64,000 nucleotides of DNA, taken from NCBI GenBank assembly GCA_030562195.1, contig JAUJPP010000005.1, forward strand, positions 17,657,106 through 17,721,105, in the 5' to 3' direction. Shown here piece after piece: positions 28,001-34,608 of this stretch. The notes beneath the pieces were generated by a model. The model ran no database searches, had not been told where the DNA came from, and was given only the letters and a program-made list of their open reading frames with translations. Each line of letters opens with the position of its first letter. Position 1 is the first letter of the stretch. The position numbers and the translations under genes were made by a program. This stretch comes from Nipponacmea schrenckii. Its lineage: Eukaryota; Mollusca; Gastropoda; Lottiidae.

Positions 28001-31000
28001 TCCTTCTATTATGGTGGCGCATTCAATATCTCTTAGAGATTTACCTTACAGAATAAAATATAAACCAGCAGGTTAGTAGAGATTTACCTTACAGAATAAA
28101 ATATAAACCAGCAGGTTAGTAGAGATTTTTTATTTTGAAACTTTCAAGACATCCCACTGTCACCTTCCTATAGTATTTATTCATGCTTCGTTTTCTGAGA
28201 CATCGAAATTGAGGTTCACAACTCGAATTTACTTCATCTATTAATAAAATAGTGATGCTATATGAATTTAATGTTATGTTACGTCACTGAACCTTTAATC
28301 AGCATTGAGAGAGTAGGTTTAAAACTGCTTTTTCTCAGAAATATATGAAGGTAAACTTCATCTATAAGTATCAATAAAGAGCTAAATCAACTCTGATTTA
28401 AATGATGTAAAATATAATTAGTTTTGAGTTACTGTGACAATTTTACGTAATGATTAGCTAACTTGTTCTGGATTCAACATGGCTGACGCATGGAAAAGGT
28501 CATCTTGAGTTAATGTCATTGAATGAAGGAAAATTATCCTGAGCAGTGATGGAAGTTGATCTACAATTTGTGGTATATTAACCTTAGGCCTATTTATATA
28601 TTAGTTAGATATTTTAAGATGTAAATGTTGTACAGTGGTTTTAACCCATAACTTACACAATATTTTTATAATTTTCAGTGGCTGGAGTAAAGATATCGCA
28701 TCAGAAACTTCAGACAGAAATGGTGGCTATATCGGCGAAGGGGGATAAAAGATATCCATTTGCCCTTCATTGTAATGATACAGATTCTCTGTTTTGTTAT
28801 TTACTGGATGATGGAGGCTTTTTAGTCTCAACTAACCAGGAAGACCTTGTACCACAGGTTAGTTATTTAACAGTTAACTGTTTGAAATCATTCCAGCAAA
28901 TGGCTGATCTGATTAATTTGGACCAAACTTTCATTCTTTTTTATATATTTTTTTAAGCCATTTCAGTAAGTGTTTAACAATATTCACACCAATAACCTTT
29001 TGACCTTTGCTGTAACCAATAAAAAATTGTTTTCCCCTCTGCAGCACTGGGATTTTATATGAGAGACATGAAATTCAATTGGTTAAAGCATTGGTCATCT
29101 TGTTAGGTCAAAAGGATATTGCAATAAATGGTTCAAGAAGTCTGTTGTTAGACACTATCTGACGTGGCTCAAATATTAAATAAAAGGGAATATAAAAACA
29201 GAATGAAAGTTTGATCAATAATTAATCAGACTGCTTCTAATGCTCTTTTCTTATATTCCAGTTAATTTTTAAGTTAATTTGTAATCTGCTATTTTTTTCT
29301 ATTTATTTAGGTCGGACAGTTTTTTGGCAAAGTTGATCCTAGTGTAATGCATGTAATGTTCAATCAATCTGTTTATAAAAGGTAAGCCAGAATTTCAGTC
29401 ACCCACTAGGTGTTATGGAAGGTAAAGTATGGTGTGCCATCCACATGACAAATGGTTCTGTAGATCAATTTGAAGAGAAAGTTCTCCATACAGTCAAATA
29501 GTGAACAATTTTTTCCATTATTTCCTCTTTTCAAAGTAGCAGTAAATGTGAAAAAACCCATTCAAGCCAGTTGATATCATGAAATAAGGTATAACACCTC
29601 TTAGGATGACAAAAAAAATTGAAATTTTTAAACTACCTAGCCAAAGTTACCTTACCTTGTGTCAAATTATTGTGTCTATTATAAAATAAAATCCATAAAA
29701 CTAAGTAATAATCCACTAAACTAAGTAATCGTGAAACACACTTAGAAGAGTTTTTAACTAATTACTTAGTTTAATGAATGCATCATGTTATATAGAGATT
29801 CTATTCCCTAGTTATGGCACTTGGTAAATCTAACTGATAAACAGTATTGACTGTTTTAAAAGGTTGTATTCTTTACAAGGAGTCACCTGGATATTACAAG
29901 TATTGTATTAAACATGTTTAAGCAGGTTTATGAGATGTGAGTCTGTGTTATTTTTATTTCAGGAACCGTTATTTTAATTATCAAGCATCCTGTATTGTCA
30001 GGACTGATAAAAATGTCAATGCTGGACCATCTTCTTTTAAAATTGTAAGTTTTTCGGCAATTTCCATTACCTTTTGACTGGATCTACTTTTCGAAATATT
30101 CACTTTATCAGCTGACAAAACTAAATGGGATTCACTAGAGATTTCCTCTCCTGGATGTGCTTAAGGGACACTATTATCTTCTATTTCATAAAAGTATTAT
30201 ATAGAGTATGTATTTGCAGCACTCCTAATTTTTATATGCCCTCAAATTTATTTGGGGTGTATATTGTAATAACCCTGCCCGTCAATTCACATTGTGTTTG
30301 TGTTCACTCTTTAGGCTACAAATCTTTATGAAGTCTCTTTTTATTTTGTGAGTCAGTGGCATTATGGAGATGATCCCTATCGATTTTTGGGATGATCCGA
30401 TAATTTTTCATTGAAATATTGTGTCTGACTTAACATTTTCACTCCATTACCCATAGGGTGAAACTCGTGCTCACACGACAGGCTACAATTCTTTATGGAT
30501 TCTGTAGATTTTTATTTTGTGAGTCAGTAGCATTATGAAGATGATCCTTATCAATTTTTGTGATTATCCAATAATTTTTCACCATAATATTGTGTCTGAC
30601 TTAGCGAATGTCACTCTGCTTCACAAGGCTATCATTTATTGATATTATAATTTCAGCCTTCCATTAACCTGTTGTTTGATATTCTCTCAGTAAATTGGTG
30701 GTCAAGTAAATTATCATGGTAATATAAGTTTCTATTATATAAGTCTAGAATATGATTAAATGGGGCATTATGCAAAATTAACACCCAAAAAGAATATTTC
30801 TAAAATATGCTATTTACATCCATGTGTCTACTTGATCAATTTGAATTTGGTTTAAAAGGGTTATTTGAAAATTGTTCAACAATTAGTTTGACTTAGTTTA
30901 CATAATCTTTTACTGTAAATTTGGAGTTAGAAATTTACTTTTTGTATTAATTATTACTATGATATCAGATATGTTCATAGACACATTTTGCTAGATTATC

Positions 31001-34000
31001 ATTTAAAGTGATCAGAATGCCCCATTAAGAAGTATAAAAATTGTATTATTTGTTTGTCCACATTGCTTGATCTTCTTATCTTTGTGTTTTCAGGTTATAT
31101 ATTAATTTCAATGTCTACAAGTAAGTTGAAATTTTTCTTTTTCAATTGAGTATTTTGTTAAGAGTTGTAAAATAGCTATACCAGCATTTGTTTCTAAGAA
31201 TTTCAATGACAAAACTTGTTAAGTTCATAACTTCGATAATGTTTTATCCCATCTTTGTGTAGAGTAGTAAAGTAGATATAATGACAATGTCAGTCTAATT
31301 AAAATATAGACCTTACTTTCGTTTGTATTTTATTAGTTTAGTTTCCTATGTTTTTATAAAAGCTATTGGCTTTGTACGTAACCACTACAGTAAGGTCTAA
31401 CACTGCCCTTCAATACGAACTGTTTGAACGACCTTTGACCTAACTCAGTTTTAATCAATCACGTGGCTTCACTTCCCTGCAACATGGTAATGTGATGCGA
31501 ACAATTGGTGCATTCTGAGACGTATTAGACTAGCTTATCAAGTCCGCTCAAATAGAAAGAAGAACAATATGGCTGTTTCGTCAACCGCTGATAAATTATT
31601 TCTTTATAATGGATTCAATATAGACACCGAAGAAGGTTTATACTAAAAGAAATGTGTGTTTGATATGTGGAATGGCCTTTGTACTAGGGTTATTCATTGG
31701 CTGTTCTGTATCAGTTCAAATTAAGTGGATCGGTTAAAACAGAGGTCATTAGGTTAAAACTGAGATAGGTCAAAGGTCGTTCAAACAGTCCATATTGAAG
31801 GGCAGTGTTAGACCTAACTGTAGTGGTTACGTACAAAGCCAATAGCTTATAAAAACACTCGAAACGAAACTAATAAAATACGAACGGAAGTTTGGTCTAT
31901 ATTATAATTAGACTGTGATAATGTGATTTAAGATTTAAACCTTGGTTTCATTAGCATTATTGGTGTTTAAACGCAGTTGATCACAAACAGAATAATTACC
32001 AAGTCATTGATGTATGTTTGTGGTGTGATCTATTGTGTATCTGAGACTAAGGAATGATTGGTCCATTAAATGGCGAGCCTGTCTCTTAATTAATGATAAT
32101 CTGTTAATTTTCAGCTGGCTGGTTTCAGAAACAACAACCTACGGTAAGATTTGTTAAATTTTATTTTGAGAATATGCTCTACATAAATATCAGTAGTGTC
32201 AACTTTTTAACCTGTAAAAACCTATTTTGTTAAATGTTAAAAATTCTATCGACCTCAAAATTAATATTGCATCTGATCATGATTGCCACAATGAGCATGA
32301 TTGCCATCAGATCATGATTGCCACCTGATCATGATTGCCATAATGAGCATGATTGCCATCTAATCATGATTGCCATCTTGGCCACAATAAACAAATAAAG
32401 ATCAGCACTCCAACTTGTAATGCTGGATTATTATACTCTATATTTATAGCCAACGAGAAAGAAGACAAGGTAGAAATAAAGAGTTGTGTTAAAATGATGT
32501 ACCAGTATTATTTTGGTGAAAAAGAGAAATTTGAAGACAAATTTCACTGTGATAATTGTACAAGGTGAAGTATGGAAATAATTATATATAATACTATCCA
32601 TAATACTATCCCAGCCCTCTCCATTTTATTGTCATATTAATATTGATATCAATTATCATTATTATTCATATTGTTGTTATGGATATCTATGATAATGCTA
32701 TTGTAATTAATGATATTATTATCAATGATATTTGAATTATTGATATCAATAGTATTGTTATTAATATTGATATCATTGTTAATTTTATTGATATCAATAA
32801 TAATGCTATCAATGATAATACTAATGATCTCAATGATAATACTATTGATATCAATAATAATGCTATCAATGATAATACTATTATTATCAATAATAATTTA
32901 TCAAATTATTGATCTAGGTCTGTACTAGCTGTGCGACTACAAGTTGGTAATTTACTACTAGTAGTAACAACACCATCCTGCGATGAATGTCTAGAGTTCT
33001 ATGAACCTCTGCCACAACATCCTATACCTATCACTGAGGAGAGTAAGTACATTCTATAATATTTAAAAACTTAAGATACATACAGATTTTATATTCATTA
33101 CTAGACATACATGGTTATAACACTATACAAACTGATAAATCACAGAAACTAAGTTATTGTTCAATATACTTGAACATTGTTATGTTTTTATTAATAATTA
33201 CTTTCATGGATTATCAGGTTTATGAAAAGATTCTGCTGTGTAGCTAAGACAATAAGGATATATTTATATCATAGTATTTCAATCGTAAAATGAACATTTT
33301 GAACATTTGCAGTTGAAGATGAGGCTATTTGTTCGTTATCAGAAGAACCCAGATATCGCAGACATCGGATGAATTGTTATGATGAAGATGAAAGGGTAAG
33401 TATATGAAGGCAGTGGAATTGCAAAGTCCATGGGGACCCAATTCCTATAAAAAAATATCGAAAATTACAAAATGAGTGAACACAGAAATCCATGGGCCCC
33501 TACTCATTTAAGTCCACAGCCCCACTCATTTAAGTCCACGGGCCCCCACTCACCTAAGTTCAAGGGCCCTGACAAACTTAATCCCTCAAGCCCCCACTCA
33601 CTTAATTCCACAGGAACCTACTAACTGAATTCCACAGGAACCTACTAACTTACTTCCATAGGCCCCCACTCACATAAGTCCATGGGCCCCCACTCACAAA
33701 AGTCCATGGGCCCCCACTAACATAAGTCCATGGGCCCCCACTAACATAAGTCCATGGGCCCCCACTCACTTAAGTCCATAGGCCTCCACTCACTTAAGTC
33801 CATAGGCCTCCACTCACTTAAGTCCATAGGCCCCCACTCACTTAAGTCTATAGGTCCCCACTTAGTTAAGTCCATGGGCCCCCACTCACATAAGTCCATA
33901 GGCCCCCACTCAAGTCCATGGGCCCCTACTCACAGAAGTCCATAGGACGCCATTCACTTAAGTCCATAAGGGTCCCCTCACAAGTCCATAGGGGCCCACT

Positions 34001-34608
34001 CACTTAAGTCCATAGGTCGCTACTCACTTAAGTCCATAGGTCGCTTCTCACTTAAGTCCATAGGCCCCCACTAACTTAAGTTCACGGGCCCCCACTCAGT
34101 TAAGTCCATAGGCCTCCACTCACTTAAGTCCATAGGTCGCCACTTACTTAAGTCCATAGGCCCCCACTCACTTAAGTCAATAGGCCTCCACTCACTTAAG
34201 TCCGTGGGGTTCACTCACTTAAGTCCATGGGGGCCCACTCACTTAAGTCCATGGGGGCTCACTCACTTAGTTGAGCCACTTTACAATGTTAGCAAATATA
34301 ATACAATTGGCTTCCCTATATTCCTCTATGAAATATAATAGCTTGAAAAATAAAATATCTGCTGTTGTGTTTAAGTAAAAGTTCACTTACAAAACAAGGT
34401 TGTGTTTGATACCTGACAAATAATAATAGCTTTGAGGCACTAGTTAGATTCCTGAAAAGTCTTAACTAACCATGTCAGAATTGTCATATTTTTATTTCAG
34501 GAGGATGACACAAAATGTGGAAGTGGTTCTATATTACTGTATTCTAAATCATATTTAACAATATTATCGTTAGTTTTAATTATTCTAGGTCAACTTTTTA
34601 CGAGTTGA
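1048..34608 (+). CDS. CACNA2D: Voltage-gated calcium channel alpha-2/delta subunit (CACNA2D1/2-like), 3' part of gene, 36 exons
   Basis: Auxiliary subunit that promotes surface trafficking of CaV1/CaV2 channels and acts at the outer face of the plasma membrane. Exons: 1048-1188, 1624-1683, 2344-2473, 4092-4223, 5611-5668, 5884-5934, 6405-6504, 9133-9210, 9583-9672, 10730-10855, 11289-11379, 11711-11760, 15275-15358, 19155-19211, 19954-20031, 20486-20560, 20671-20742, 21109-21180, 21977-22038, 22501-22568, 23137-23188, 23626-23723, 24073-24169, 24846-24923, 26994-27106, 27976-28071, 28679-28857, 29311-29381, 29963-30044, 30657-30718, 31094-31120, 32115-32143, 32450-32564, 32918-33042, 33313-33395, 34501-34608. 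Every junction has AG/GT and a consistent phase, giving about 1029 residues to TGA. The family is about 1100 aa, so only the signal peptide and first exons are missing upstream. The [11 protein letters not shown] and PRYRR motifs near the C-terminus favour the CACNA2D1/2 side over CACNA2D3/4. The least certain exons are 30-32 (short, phase-guided). Confidence 0.93.
1255..1500 (+). repeat. 3' part of a tRNA-derived SINE (family B)
   Basis: Shares the stretch TCTTCATTAGCCC...GTGCAGAAAAGTAGGAC with the inverse complement of the copy at 35888-36240. The tRNA-like head is not visible here. Other fragments of the family are at 8690-8830 and around 20060. Confidence 0.6.
1801..2300 (+). repeat. Fragment of Helentron-like ('pearl'-like) repeat
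   Basis: Contains two family 5'-end motifs (TATACGCCCACATGAATATG and GACGTATATTGTCGTCGCCC) and then parts of the core repeat (GTTTTTGAGTTATTGCCCTT). A separate hairpin element lies inside it at 1853-1904. Confidence 0.6.
1853..1904. repeat. Short hairpin (19-bp inverted arms)
   Basis: Arms 1853-1871 and 1886-1904 are inverse complements with one mismatch, separated by 14 bases. It splits the 5' motif of the surrounding Helentron-like fragment, so it may be a small foldback insertion. Confidence 0.7.
3020..3320 (+). repeat. tRNA-derived SINE (family A), full-length-looking copy
   Basis: An A-box-like TGGTTAGAGCGTTGG at 3036-3050 and a B-box-like GAGTTCTAATCTC at 3102-3114 mark a pol III promoter. 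The body contains CCCAGCTGTAAATGGGTA and ends in a CTTATATAGTTGTTTC plus T-rich tail. Further copies are at 21300-21597 (minus) and 52370-52590 (5'-truncated). Confidence 0.75.
4092..11379 (+). CDS. CACNA2D: CACNA2D exons 4-11: VWA_N end and von Willebrand A domain with MIDAS
   Basis: This part of the alpha-2/delta gene encodes the VWA domain, which in the family binds a divalent cation and is needed for channel trafficking. Exon 5 gives [10 protein letters not shown], followed by [12 protein letters not shown]. Exons 6 and 7 join at ILVDTSGSTHG, a complete MIDAS DxSxS motif at about residues 190-194 of the visible protein. Exon 10 supplies the downstream [12 protein letters not shown]sp. Exon 11 ends in RWMACANRG, matching the RWMACAN/QWMACAN strand of vertebrate paralogues. 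An intact MIDAS argues for a functional subunit of the CACNA2D1/2 kind. Confidence 0.92.
4204..5216 (+). repeat. 41-bp minisatellite made of the exon 4 end plus its 5' splice site, ~25 copies
   Basis: The first unit straddles the exon 4/intron junction: 20 exonic bases (TTTTATGAGAACATTCCCAG, 4204-4223) plus the donor GTATTTATAAAGAATATTTAG. This unit then recurs about 25 times to 5216, with small variants (TTTAG/TCAAAG ends, TTTCC or TAATAAA changes). Nearly every copy keeps CAG|GTATT, so the intron holds about 24 extra near-identical donor sites. Use of a downstream donor would read into TGA within one unit. Confidence 0.95.
7425..8390 (+). mobile_element. Helentron-like ('pearl'-like) non-autonomous element, near complete
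   Basis: The 5' end is CACATGAAAATGTGGACGTATATTG, followed by a short (CCGT)-type repeat. Then come about 5 tandem core units of ~160 bp (AGAAGCTGTAGTTTTCATCC... to ...TTATGGCCCTTGATTAAATG). The 3' end GTGGGCGTATGTTACCTTGCCTGTCAAGCTATCTTATA contains a CTTGCC/GTCAAG hairpin-like motif. The ATACGCCCAC/GTGGGCGTAT subterminal inverted pair is seen in better-preserved copies. Confidence 0.7.
8395..9060 (+). repeat. Copies of an unclassified interspersed repeat ('AAACTAAGTAAT' family)
   Basis: Contains two stretches of the family: AGATTCTGTTAC...CTGATGAATATACACTC near 8415-8475 and AAACTAAGTAATTAG... to TTTAAAGTTTAAAAATT near 8910-9060. A minus-strand fragment of SINE family B (TGACAAGGGGAAACCAGGCTG) lies between, around 8690-8830. 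Confidence 0.5.
9900..10045. repeat. Degenerate (TATAAGTATTAT)n simple repeat
   Basis: AT-rich low-complexity tract built from ATAAGTATTA-like units in the intron between exons 9 and 10. A second patch is at 10645-10705. Confidence 0.8.
11711..30044 (+). CDS. CACNA2D: CACNA2D exons 12-29: Cache/chemosensory-like domains of alpha-2
   Basis: These exons encode the double-Cache region that follows the VWA domain in alpha-2. Recognisable blocks are [12 protein letters not shown] (exon 13), LGVMGIDV (exon 15), [15 protein letters not shown] (exon 16), [13 protein letters not shown] (exon 24) and [11 protein letters not shown] (exon 27). All align by eye with the vertebrate family. Extracellular N-glycosylation sequons such as NLT, NMS, NMT and NYT are frequent, as expected for this heavily glycosylated ectodomain. 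The exons are short (50-179 nt), and the introns between exons 12 and 14 are the longest, about 3.5 and 3.8 kb. Confidence 0.9.
11840..12195 (+). repeat. Unclassified interspersed repeat ('AAACTAAGTAAT' family)
   Basis: Shares with 29570-29880 and 63370-63715 the ordered blocks AAACTAAGTAATAATCC, ATTACTTAGTTTAATGGAT, TAGATTCTATTCTTTA, GATGAATATATACTCTTATT and TTTCCAAGAGGTGG. No coding capacity and no recognised class. Confidence 0.65.
12602..12760 (+). repeat. Short copy of an inverted-repeat MITE family
   Basis: Matches the right arm of the element at 31289-31916, including AGGGCAGTGTTAGACCTAAC and GTGGTTACGTACAAAGCCAA. It starts AGTCTAATT and ends AATTAGACT. Similar ATATATTCT sequences flank both sides, but with an extra GGA, so a target duplication is uncertain. 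Confidence 0.7.
12761..15274. other. CACNA2D intron without recognised content
   Basis: Remainder of the long intron between exons 12 and 13. I see no exon, repeat family or conserved motif. The short ORFs (e.g. 14746-14961) lack phase-compatible splice sites and similarity. Confidence 0.5.
15559..16537 (+). mobile_element. Degenerate pogo/Tigger-type DNA transposon
   Basis: Bounded by TA (15557-15558, 16538-16539). Termini are CAGTGGTCCTCACTTATAAC and GTTATAGCCAGGTTTCACTG, and CGAAC/CGGTAATAACGAAC-type subterminal repeats are typical of Tigger elements. Inside, around 16075-16300, the + strand still reads as a transposase C-terminal tail: [24 protein letters not shown], then a stop, then [12 protein letters not shown]. 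Most of the transposase gene is deleted, so this is a non-functional internal-deletion copy of 979 bp. Confidence 0.82.
17545..18135. repeat. 20/25-bp minisatellite (GTCCTAAGGGTAGGATGATA)
   Basis: About ten 20-bp units (GTCCTAAGGGTAGGATGATA) are followed by longer ~25-bp variants that insert GAGAAGCTA. It lies in the intron between CACNA2D exons 13 and 14. Confidence 0.9.
19230..19815. repeat. 24-27-bp minisatellites (CAGCAATGTCTGTGTGTGGA / AGAAGCAATGTTCACATGTG)
   Basis: The array starts just after the exon 14 donor. Its first part has degenerate ~27-bp CTCAGCAATGTCTGTG units; the second part (about 19585-19815) has ~10 regular 24-bp units. Because 24 is a multiple of three, both strands show long repetitive ORFs that are not genes. 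Confidence 0.9.
21300..21597 (-). repeat. tRNA-derived SINE (family A), minus strand
   Basis: Inverse complement of the 3020-3320 copy: AATCCTTTCTACCAGCTGGT, TACCTATTTACAGCTGGGTG and a B-box region GATTAGAACTCAC on the + strand. The head extends to about 21597 (CGCTGTGCTATAGAACCCC). Confidence 0.75.
22164..22249 (+). mobile_element. 86-bp pogo/Tigger-type MITE
   Basis: Flanked by TA. Inverted termini CAGTGTACTCTGAGTAATCC and GGATTACTCAGAGTACACTG-like (the right arm reads CAGATTACTCAGAGTACACTG) are almost perfectly complementary over ~24 bp. Only ~38 bp lie between them. Confidence 0.88.
23853..23940 (+). repeat. Partial pogo-type MITE (CAGTGAAACCCCTCTAAACC)
   Basis: Starts with the same terminus as the element at 27420-27776 and shares internal AGCAGGCTGTTGGTC and CAGTGTTAACACATTAA-like sequence. 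The right end is missing. Confidence 0.6.
24470..24639. mobile_element. 170-bp foldback MITE
   Basis: Ends ATCAAGAGACAACAATTATT and AATAATTGTTGTCTCTTGAT are perfect inverse complements. The complementarity continues inward with interruptions (TTTTAAACAC / GTGTTTAAAA), so almost the whole element can fold back. No clear target duplication. Confidence 0.82.
25070..25135. repeat. Small hairpin repeat
   Basis: ATTAAACGTTGGTCTCACT and AGTGAGATCAACGTTTAAT form imperfect arms around GCATTATTGGT-gtgt-ACCAATAATGC. One arm-like copy recurs at about 31932-31970. Confidence 0.7.
25213..26445 (+). mobile_element. Helentron-like element, longer variant
   Basis: Starts TATACGCCCAAAATGTATTTTGG (a hairpin) and continues CGTATATTGTGATCACCCCTGTC with a (CTGT)n/(GTGT)n microsatellite. 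It ends near TTTGGGCGTATTTCAATGCA followed by TCGCATTGCTATCTTG. The internal sequence is not the usual 160-bp core. The end type resembles that at 52008-52050. Confidence 0.5.
27327..27415 (+). repeat. tRNA-like SINE head (family B)
   Basis: GCTGGTGGCTCAGCAAGTTA and GCTAACCTGAGGGTCCAGGT resemble the tRNA-derived head seen inverted at 36160-36240. The copy is interrupted by the pogo-type MITE at 27420. Confidence 0.55.
27420..27776 (+). mobile_element. 357-bp pogo-type MITE
   Basis: Flanked by TA on both sides. Termini are CAGTGAAACCCTTATAAAC and TTTGGAGGGGTTTCACTG. Internal GCCAGTTTACAGGGGAAACT repeats are inverted copies of the termini. No coding capacity. Confidence 0.82.
28035..28120 (+). 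repeat. Tandem duplication of CACNA2D exon 26 end plus donor site (2 x 43 bp)
   Basis: The 43-bp unit 28035-28077 is repeated without mismatch at 28078-28120. Each copy holds the last 37 exonic bases (ending CCAGCAG) and the 6-bp donor GTTAGT. A further 8 bases begin a third copy. Reading on from the first donor meets TAG at once. Confidence 0.93.
29570..29885 (+). repeat. Unclassified interspersed repeat ('AAACTAAGTAAT' family)
   Basis: Carries CTAAGTAATAATCCACTAAA, ATTACTTAGTTTAATGAATG and AGAGATTCTATTCCC in the same order as the copies at 11840 and 63370. Confidence 0.65.
30230..30620 (+). repeat. Fragment of Helentron-like repeat
   Basis: 5' motif ATATGCCCTCAAATTTATTTGGGGTGTATATTG, then two divergent ~170-bp units (TTTTATTTTGTGAGTCAGT...GATCCCTATCGATTTTTG). 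It lies directly before CACNA2D exon 30. Confidence 0.6.
30657..34608 (+). CDS. CACNA2D: CACNA2D exons 30-36: Trp-rich linker, delta peptide and GPI-anchor signal
   Basis: Exon 30 encodes the Trp-containing segment [16 protein letters not shown], equivalent to the FLNLLAWWTS region of vertebrate alpha-2. Micro-exons 31 (27 nt) and 32 (29 nt) are supported by phase: 2, 2, then 1 nt carried over into exon 33. Exon 33 starts the delta part, with [12 protein letters not shown] and the CDNC cysteines; exon 34 has the CDEC pair; exon 35 has [14 protein letters not shown]. Exon 36 ends CGSGS, then a hydrophobic tail ([15 protein letters not shown]) and the stop. That tail fits a GPI-attachment signal, which is the reported anchor of the family. 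A possible AATAAA poly(A) signal is at 35077-35082. Confidence 0.85.
31289..31916. mobile_element. MITE with ~165-bp terminal inverted repeats
   Basis: The left arm begins CAGTCTAATTAAAATATAGACC and contains TTGGCTTTGTACGTAACCAC and GTCTAACACTGCCCTTCAAT. The right arm is the inverse complement, ending GGTCTATATTATAATTAGACTG at about 31916. The ~280-bp centre has no coding capacity. A solo arm-like copy is at 12602-12760. Confidence 0.82.
32640..32910. repeat. Low-complexity (ATTGATATCAATAATA)n tract
   Basis: Degenerate, largely self-complementary GATATCAAT/ATTGATATC units ending seven bases before the CACNA2D exon 34 splice acceptor. The ORFs on both strands across it are repeat artefacts. 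A smaller GATCATGATTGCCA repeat lies at 32275-32385. Confidence 0.85.
33470..34275. repeat. 24-bp minisatellite (CCCACTCACTTAAGTCCATA)
   Basis: Roughly 33 copies of a ~24-bp GC-richer unit (CACTCACTTAAGTCCATAGG plus CCCC) fill most of the last CACNA2D intron, contrasting with the AT-rich surroundings. The 24-bp period creates a repetitive ORF that is not a gene. Confidence 0.93.

Noticed and set aside
32687..32928. Ile/Leu/Ser-rich ORFs on both strands that mimic membrane proteins
   Set aside because: Translation of an ATTGATATCAAT low-complexity tract.
33754..33945. Repetitive ORF with SLKSIG units
   Set aside because: Minisatellite artefact in the last CACNA2D intron.
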